DNA of 22,760 nt from Obelidium mucronatum (Eukaryota > Chytridiomycota > Chytridiomycetes > Chytridiales > Chytriomycetaceae). The stretch is taken from assembly GCA_025765595.1 (NCBI GenBank), contig JAIVFH010000393.1, positions 1 through 22,760 on the forward strand. Direction: 5' to 3'. The number at the start of each line of letters is the position of its first letter. The first letter of the stretch is position 1. The notes beneath the pieces are model-generated. The model ran no database searches. It was not told where the DNA came from and was given only the letters and a program-made list of their open reading frames with translations. Made by a program: the position numbers and the translations under genes. Positions 16,653 through 22,760 of this stretch are shown piece by piece.

Positions 16653-19600
16653 TTATCCGAAAATGTAATCTTGAATCGCCTGTCGTTTGCTATCCGAGTC
16701 AGAATCAATTAATTCGCGTATCGCAGGAGTTCCTAATCGTCGCAAAACCTTCTGAGCCGCCTTTGTTGACGGCTTTCCAGCAATATGCACAGCAGTTAAT
16801 CCTTGTTGATCAATATCACTGGACGTGACGCTTTTACTTGCAGCGAAAATATCATTTGGCCCAACACTTTTGTTTCTTATGATTGAAGATGAATTTGAAT
16901 CTTCTTTGGCTGAAGTTGCGGCGGCAGCAATTGCCCGTTCCGCTTTAGATTTTGCAATGATACCAGCAACCACTGGAAGTCCTGAGACCAAATGCAAACT
17001 GTCAGAAGTGTCACTGATTTTCGAAGGATGCAAGCTATGGTAGGCAATTGAAATTTTGGTATCCAAAGCCCCGATATTTGGCAACTTCCCCATATCATCC
17101 ACATCTTGTGCTGCAGTTTTCGGACTTCGTTTCCCTTTCAGCTTCTCCTTTTCCAAGAACTCGCGAGCATACTGTGATTTCCCATACCAAGTCCTGTAAT
17201 TTGTTTGCAGCAGATCCGGAGTCTTGATGTTTCGGTTTTTCCAAGACACTCCTTCGTCAATACTTGCACGATGATTACGACTGTGAGCCGATTGCTTTCG
17301 TGCGGCCTGCGCTTGAAAACTCGCCCTCCGTGCCGCTGGCGATACTGGCGCCGGCGGTTTCTCAACAGCAGATTTCAAGGCCGTCAAGTTTACCATGGAG
17401 GATTTAGCTGATGCCGCAGCACTCGTGACAGCAGAAACCACGTCTGAAAAGTTTGACATTGAAACAAACACATCGTCTTCTGTTTCATTCACGTCCGCAA
17501 GAAATGTACTGTTTCTGGATGTGCCGCGGCTGCTTGCGTTGACAACAGGAAGTGCATCGTCGTCACCGCCACCCAAACTAGTCAGCAAAAGCGCAGCTGC
17601 AGATTGCATTTCTGATCGAGACTCTTTGATCTCTTTGATTAACCTTGCGGATGCGCGGCGGAATCGACTGTGTGCTGACTTTTCCTCGTCTTTACCTAGT
17701 AAGAGTAAAACATCGGGTGGAATAGGTGGATTGCATGGTTCTCCCATATCCCAGACCTGCTCTTGGCCAAAAGTTCCAATGTACTTTCCGTGGTTCTGAG
17801 AGTAAAAAGACATATCTTCCATAATCAGTCAAACACAATGCGTATGTTTTTTTGACTCAACTGTGAAAAGACGAGAAGTTCCATCCGTGCTAGCAGTCAC
17901 AAGATGCGATTCAAACGCATCGATACTCACTATGCAACGGGTATGAGCACGGAACTGTTTCAACACAATCGGAACCGTAATATTCTCTCTCCCATCAACA
18001 CAAGTCTCCTTGATATGATAAATAGTCACCCAGCCCAATGTATCTCCCGTAATCAACGTTGAAAACCCTGGGTTCACAATCATTGTATATATGCTTTCTC
18101 CTTCACGCCCCTTGACTCCATTCATTTCCCACATTAGTTCGGCTTCACAAGTTCTCCACCACCTAATTACACCATCGCCACCTGCAGTGATCAAATCGGC
18201 TGCCTGTGGGTTGTTTAGCCGGTCTTCCAGGAAAATAACTTGTTCAATTGACTTGTTGATAACGGGTACTTCTTGGTCAGGCCATTTCAATCGCTTCATC
18301 ATGTGTCCACTTTGGACATTGCTCAATACGATTCCACCATCAAAACTGGCAGTGGCTAAAATATTGGGTTGAGCAAATGCTACACACATGATGTCATCAG
18401 AATGCCATGGAGGAGACTCTTTTCCGCGTGGGAAAACGCTGTATGGGAACTCCCGATCAGCATCACCATCGTCTAAAAAGATGGCCACTTTTCGGTTCCA
18501 TCCAACTGCAACAATGTATTTTGTTGAATGCATTTCGATTTGCTGGTTAATTATGTTTTGGATTAGGTTGGGATATCAGTTGAAGATAAACCAAGTAAAC
18601 AAAAGAAACTGAAAATTTACAATAATTTTTGTGACTTCAGCGTTATCATTGACCAGCTCCTTGATCTTTTGTCCATTGTGGAAGTTCCAAATGTAAATAG
18701 TTCCGTCTCTTGCTCCTGTAATAAGTTTCCTGTACCCAACATCGAATGCTACAGCAGTTAGTTCGCTTTTGCCATGCGTCTCTGAAAACTTGAATATATG
18801 CACGCCACTTAAAGCATCCTGGACAAAAAGATTTGAGCCAGTAGATTTAGTTGGATTTATAGATGCTTACCCAAACGTTAATAACGCCTCCATCGCAGGC
18901 AGTGACAATCTGCTTAAACGCTGGGTTATAAATCGCAGCACGCAAAGGAAAATCGTGAGTTCTTGCAGTAGCATGAGGTGATTTATTCGCTGCCGTTGTT
19001 GTCGCAGCTGTCGAGCCCCCATCGTCCTTGCCTTTGAGCTTGTATTCCGTAATGTTTCTCGCCATCGCCAGTAACTTTAAACTTGATGTAAAATAAAGCC
19101 GGTTCAAACCATCGTCTGACGAAGGGTCGACGCGATCGAAAAGTGTCTGGATACACATTTGTTTTCGGATATCCCAAACCTGGTTATTGTTGATGTGTTG
19201 AGAATTTGAGAATAGATAGAATCAATTGTTTTTGATTTCACCTTGATGACATTATCAACAGCCAGGGAAATGACTTGTCCGTTCAACTCATTGACAACCA
19301 AATCAATAATCGGGCTACTGTGGCCTTTAAACGAAGCCATCGGGTTCTTTAATCGATGAGGATTCCATACACGCAATTGGTGGTCAGTTCCTCCAGTAAT
19401 TAGAGCGACTGGAAATCGAGAATAGACAAACGTGTTGACTCCATGATTCACGGGCGCGCTGAAATAGCTCCAAGAGTTTTTACCATCCTGAATCGCAACC
19501 ACAAGAGAGGCTAGAGGATCAATCGAACAAGAAACAATCGCGTGCCAGTCATGATAGTATTTGACTTTCCCCACCCAGTTGTCTTATAGAATTATGAGCA

Positions 19601-21000
19601 CATAGACGAAAAAAAGAATTGGTTAACGACCAAAAACTATACAAACCATGTGCTTTTCTCTTGGCCATAGTCCCCATTCCTTTCGTTGCACCGCGCCCAA
19701 ACATATCCATCAGTAGCGTCACGCATTTGTTCTTAACGTTTTCGTTCTTATTGACAAATGCACTGTTGACAATATTGACTGTGTAAATGTGTCCCAAATC
19801 CGTTCCAAAAAATAGCGTGCAAGTTTCGGCGTCTGGGTTTTCCTCGTCAAACCAGAAATCCATACTCAATGCCACGCTGTCTTTGAGATCAAACCGTATT
19901 TTTCCTTGCATTGTCGCCATGTCTGGGTAAGAATTGTTAAATTAGGGAAAAATTGACGTTGAAATAAACTCAACTGTATAACGTGATTTCATGGTCGTCT
20001 GAAGCAATCGCAAACTTTGATAACGGTTTCATGTAGAGAATATCATGAATCCATGGAGTCTCGCGATCAATCAATGGATTATTCTTGTTGCTTCCCAAGT
20101 GTTTCATAACCTCTCGTCCATCGAGTTGAAGTGTTTTTAATCTATATTTAACCTTGAAAGCTTAAAAGGCTATTCCAAGAGCCCAAATGAAACGGAAAAA
20201 TAGACGATGGAACAAAACACAAGAGAATAAACCGCCTTTGGCAGCAGGTTGATGGATGAATTCCAGCTTTCGGTGGTTTAATGCAACACATACCCAACAT
20301 TCAGAAAACACCGTTGCAACCTAAATTTATCACTCCAAAAGCAAATAGTACCTTCCCTGCTCACAGTAACATATTTTCGATTATGTTCCAAATACAAGAT
20401 CCCAATAATTGATTCATGATGGGGAGTGATAATTTTTGGTGTTGGATTCATTGGGTTGGGGACTTCAAACAAACTTGTGCTTGCTTCTTCTTGCATTTTA
20501 GACTGTCTTTCTGCACGCAAAAGCATAAAGGTGCTGAATTCCTCCCAATCTACTGCATTGTCTGTATTTGCGTCTATCTTCATGAACAGCAAACCCATCT
20601 GCTCCTCCGACAAGCCTTCGCCCAGAACCTGACCAAACGAAGACTTGAAGTCGTCAATAGTCATTGCCTTTGATCCATGTTCCTGTGAGGGGGGTGAGTA
20701 TTCTCCCCAAATCCGAGAAACGCGTTCTTTACACACCTGGAACACGTTCATCAGCTCTCTGAAGTGGTTCAGGTTGATGTCGCGCTCGGCCCGGTACAGC
20801 GCCTTGTCCTTGAGCAGGTTCTCCTTGTTCATCTTCGAGACGTACTTCAGCTTTTCGCGCTTCTTCTCCAGCGCCATCTGCGCAATCGCCGCCACGTTGA
20901 AGCCGCCGCCACTCGCAGCGATGCTGTTTTTCTTCTCGGCGGCGACGGCCAGGCCGGCGACGCTTTTGCGCGGCTGCAGCGGCGGCAGATGCGTAGCCAT
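16653..21000 (-). CDS. EF-hand and WD40-repeat protein of the WDR49/WDR64 family (cilium/flagellum-associated), 9 exons, about 1255 aa
   Basis: WDR49/WDR64-type proteins are large WD-repeat proteins with an N-terminal EF-hand region, associated mainly with ciliated cells. Minus-strand exons are 21000-20737, 20682-20294, 20141-19975, 19922-19647, 19582-19242, 19179-18871, 18818-18621, 18542-17862 and 17795-16653. Every junction is frame-consistent. Residues 1-88 are basic and helical. A canonical 12-residue EF-hand loop (DANTDNAVDWEE) lies at 125-136. WD blades follow to about 885: TPWIHDILYMKPLSKFAIAS, HDNWVGKVKYYHDW, NTFVYSRFPVALITGGTDHQ, LITGARDGTIYIWNF, TASTDGTSRLF. Removing the last intron joins RLFT to NHGKYIGTFGQ, matching the HYCGYFGQ end of WDR64. 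About 360 C-terminal residues are Ser/Ala/Lys-rich with no clear domain. Intron 1 (54 nt) is in frame and stop-free, so a retained form would add 18 residues. Orthology to WDR49 versus WDR64 is not settled. Confidence 0.88.
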
Positions 21001-21085
21001 TTGCTCTGTGAATATTTACGCAAAATAAAGAAAGGACAATGAGACAAGATCAACTGGCTTGTTTGGCTGCGCAAAAAACAGTAAA
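21001..21085 (-). promoter_or_regulatory. 85-bp gap between BRR2 stop and WD-repeat gene start
   Basis: Both flanking genes are on the minus strand, so BRR2 transcript ending and WD-gene initiation both fall in or overlap this gap. No AATAAA or ATTAAA is visible on the minus strand here. No TATA box is clear. Confidence 0.35.
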
Positions 21086-22760
21086 TCACTCCGCGTCCAT
21101 CGCATCCGCGTCTTCTTCGTCGCTGCTGGCGTCGCTGTCGGCGCTGTCCTCCACCCGCAGCGTAATCTCGTACTCCTGGTCTACGCCCGTGTACGCATCG
21201 CACATTAAATACACCTTCAACTCAACATCGCCACCACCCTCCGCCGGCGCGGGCGCCTCGAAATCAAGCTTGAGTGCTGCCATCTGCTGCAGCGTTGCTC
21301 TCTTGATGGCCAACAGCGTATTCGTGGCCTTGTGGCCAATGACAACCCACCAGCCTTCATCCTTCTTTCCAGGGAAGAACGGTGCAATCACAGGACCCAC
21401 TTCTGCTGGCGTCTTGGCCGCCTTGGGTGCTTTGCCCTTTCCATCCACATCCATTCCATCCGCTTCTTCATCATCTTCGTCTTCATCGTCCTCATCTGAA
21501 ACACGATCCAAACGGATGTTGACAACAACAGATTCTCCCTTCTTGACTCGCTTAACGCCTTCAACATCAGTGTCTTCCCCAGACATGACCTCAAACGCCA
21601 ATTCAACATTGGGATACCTATTGGCAAACTAGCAACCTCAGCCATATCTCTCTTACTGAGTCCATCCAAAGCTGCATTACGATCCTCATCTTCCATTTCC
21701 AGCAGTTCTGTAACAGATGTAACTTGCATTCCCTTGAGCTTCGAAATCATATCCAAGTCAACCGAGGCACCTGACGCAACCAAGAATCCTTATCCCACAC
21801 AGCTTGGACACACATTTGAGACAACTCCATGGCTGTAATTCCAGGTCCCAACCACCCACTTGTGGAAATAACGTCCACAGAAGCTTGAATCAAACGAAGC
21901 ACCTTGGACAAGATGAGTTTTTGATCCGATTCTAAATCAGCAGGGAGTGTCAACCTAGAAAAGTGGGCTTGCAAAAGAATATTTGTCTTGATGTGTGGAT
22001 CCATCAACTTGTTGTTGATTTTGTTTCCAGTAGCACCCCCCAAGTCGATTTTGATGGGAATACGGTCATAAATACGGCGAAGAATCGTGTCTTCGTGATG
22101 ACGAATGGGAACGTCTTCAAATTCAGCAGCGGCAGAAATAATCTCAAGCAAACCACGCATCTTTGTCTTTTCCTTCAAAGACATGGCAAACAGCTCAATA
22201 GTAACATAGTTGATGTAGTAGTAGGCAGCAATCATTCCCAAATTGAGAGGAGAAACATCATCATCCTCCACCAGAATACACTTGCTTTGCGCCAGCTCAT
22301 CCAGCGTCGTTTCAACCAAATCAGACAAGTGATCAGACAAGTGACGATGCGAAGTTCCTTGCAGGTTGTAGTAATTGGGGTTCAACGTCATTCGGCGATA
22401 CAAAAATGTCCAAGTCAAGTAATCAACAGCATCCTGCTTGTTCTCAATAGTATGAGTCCCAATCTCAGCATTGAAGTGATCATGAAGATAATGATCCAAG
22501 TGAGATTCTACAGGCAACGCTTCAAACAAAACTTTTTGTAAAAGTCTCGTTTCACGGATTGACACATGATTACACAACGGCCCACTTCTCCCGCCAACGG
22601 CCTCGACGCACGGCCCATCATTTGCAACACATCTGTAATCACATACTCTGAATATCTGTGTTCCTTTCCAACGAAATGCTGAGTTCCCATGACAACTACC
22701 AAGTTAGCTTTTAAAGGAATGCTCCAACAGGTATCGCGACTAGCTATCACGACTTGAATG
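21086..22760 (-). CDS. BRR2: U5 snRNP RNA helicase BRR2 (SNRNP200), C-terminal part, partial, three apparent single-base deletions
   Basis: BRR2 is the DExH-type RNA helicase of the spliceosomal U5 snRNP that unwinds U4/U6. The window holds about 555 C-terminal residues on one uninterrupted exon. It begins in the second RecA domain of the C-terminal helicase cassette (VVVMGTQHF; motif [29 protein letters not shown]). It continues with [28 protein letters not shown] and [20 protein letters not shown] (Sec63-type domain), then [23 protein letters not shown] and the end [17 protein letters not shown]...[12 protein letters not shown]. All closely match human SNRNP200. The reading frame shifts near 22528-22536, 21763-21769 and 21626-21630. 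Each would be restored by one extra base, and protein similarity continues without loss on both sides. A long acidic insert (about 21430-21510) precedes GPVIAP. Sequence error is more likely than a pseudogene, because between the breaks the protein stays conserved. Confidence 0.9.

Noticed and set aside
16653..17822. A separate gene starting at ATG 17822
   Set aside because: Removing a GTTGAG...CTCAG intron joins it to the last WD blade with a family-typical sequence, so it is the last exon of the WD gene.
16653..21000. Identification of the WD protein as CFAP251/WDR66
   Set aside because: The blade sequences NTFVYSRFPVALITGGTDHQ and NHGKYIGTFGQ and the N-terminal EF-hand match WDR49/WDR64 better.
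1..22760. Transposons, CRISPR arrays, tRNA or rRNA genes
   Set aside because: No inverted terminal repeats, transposase or reverse transcriptase motifs, spaced repeats or cloverleaf-like sequences were seen on either strand.

Overview
This is a eukaryotic nuclear window. Almost every gene is split by short GT-AG introns (about 50-110 nt), intergenic gaps are roughly 70-280 bp, and poly(A) signals of the AATAAA/ATTAAA type follow most stop codons. Fungal-type (Faa1-like) long-chain acyl-CoA synthetases lie beside a WDR49/WDR64-type EF-hand/WD40 protein, a family associated with cilia and flagella. This combination suggests a flagellated (zoosporic) early-diverging fungus such as a chytrid. That placement is inference, and another flagellated protist cannot be excluded.

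Layout, left to right. At 1-825 (minus) is a partial DNAJB12-like J-domain protein with a broken frame. At 826-1099 is a divergent intergenic region with a 53-nt poly-T run. At 1100-3209 (plus) is a four-exon, low-complexity His/Gln/Asn-rich protein that I do not recognise. At 3373-4605 (plus) is a pirin with a very GC-rich first exon. At 4730-15437 (plus) is a head-to-tail array of four complete long-chain acyl-CoA synthetase genes of 690, 676, 691 and 689 residues, with 6, 7, 9 and 9 exons. At 15526-16581 (minus) is a membrane-anchored short-chain dehydrogenase resembling 11-beta-HSD1. At 16653-21000 (minus) is a nine-exon WDR49/WDR64-like protein of about 1255 residues. At 21086-22760 (minus) is the C-terminal part of the spliceosomal helicase BRR2, interrupted by three apparent single-base deletions.

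The acyl-CoA synthetases form two sister pairs, 1+2 and 3+4. They differ in intron content and 5' ends. Copies 3 and 4 are nearly identical over their last ~200 coding bases and 3'UTR, which looks like gene conversion. Their shared job is ATP-dependent activation of long-chain fatty acids to acyl-CoA. The adjacent dehydrogenase is also a lipid/steroid-type enzyme, but nothing in the sequence shows co-regulation. The other neighbours (J-protein, pirin, flagellar WD protein, BRR2) have unrelated roles, as is usual for eukaryotic gene order.

All gene models were spliced by eye, using reading-frame continuity across each junction and agreement between paralogues or known families. I see no tRNA, rRNA, CRISPR array, or transposon with recognisable ends or coding capacity. 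Frame breaks occur only in the two genes at the window edges, which points to sequence quality there rather than to biology.
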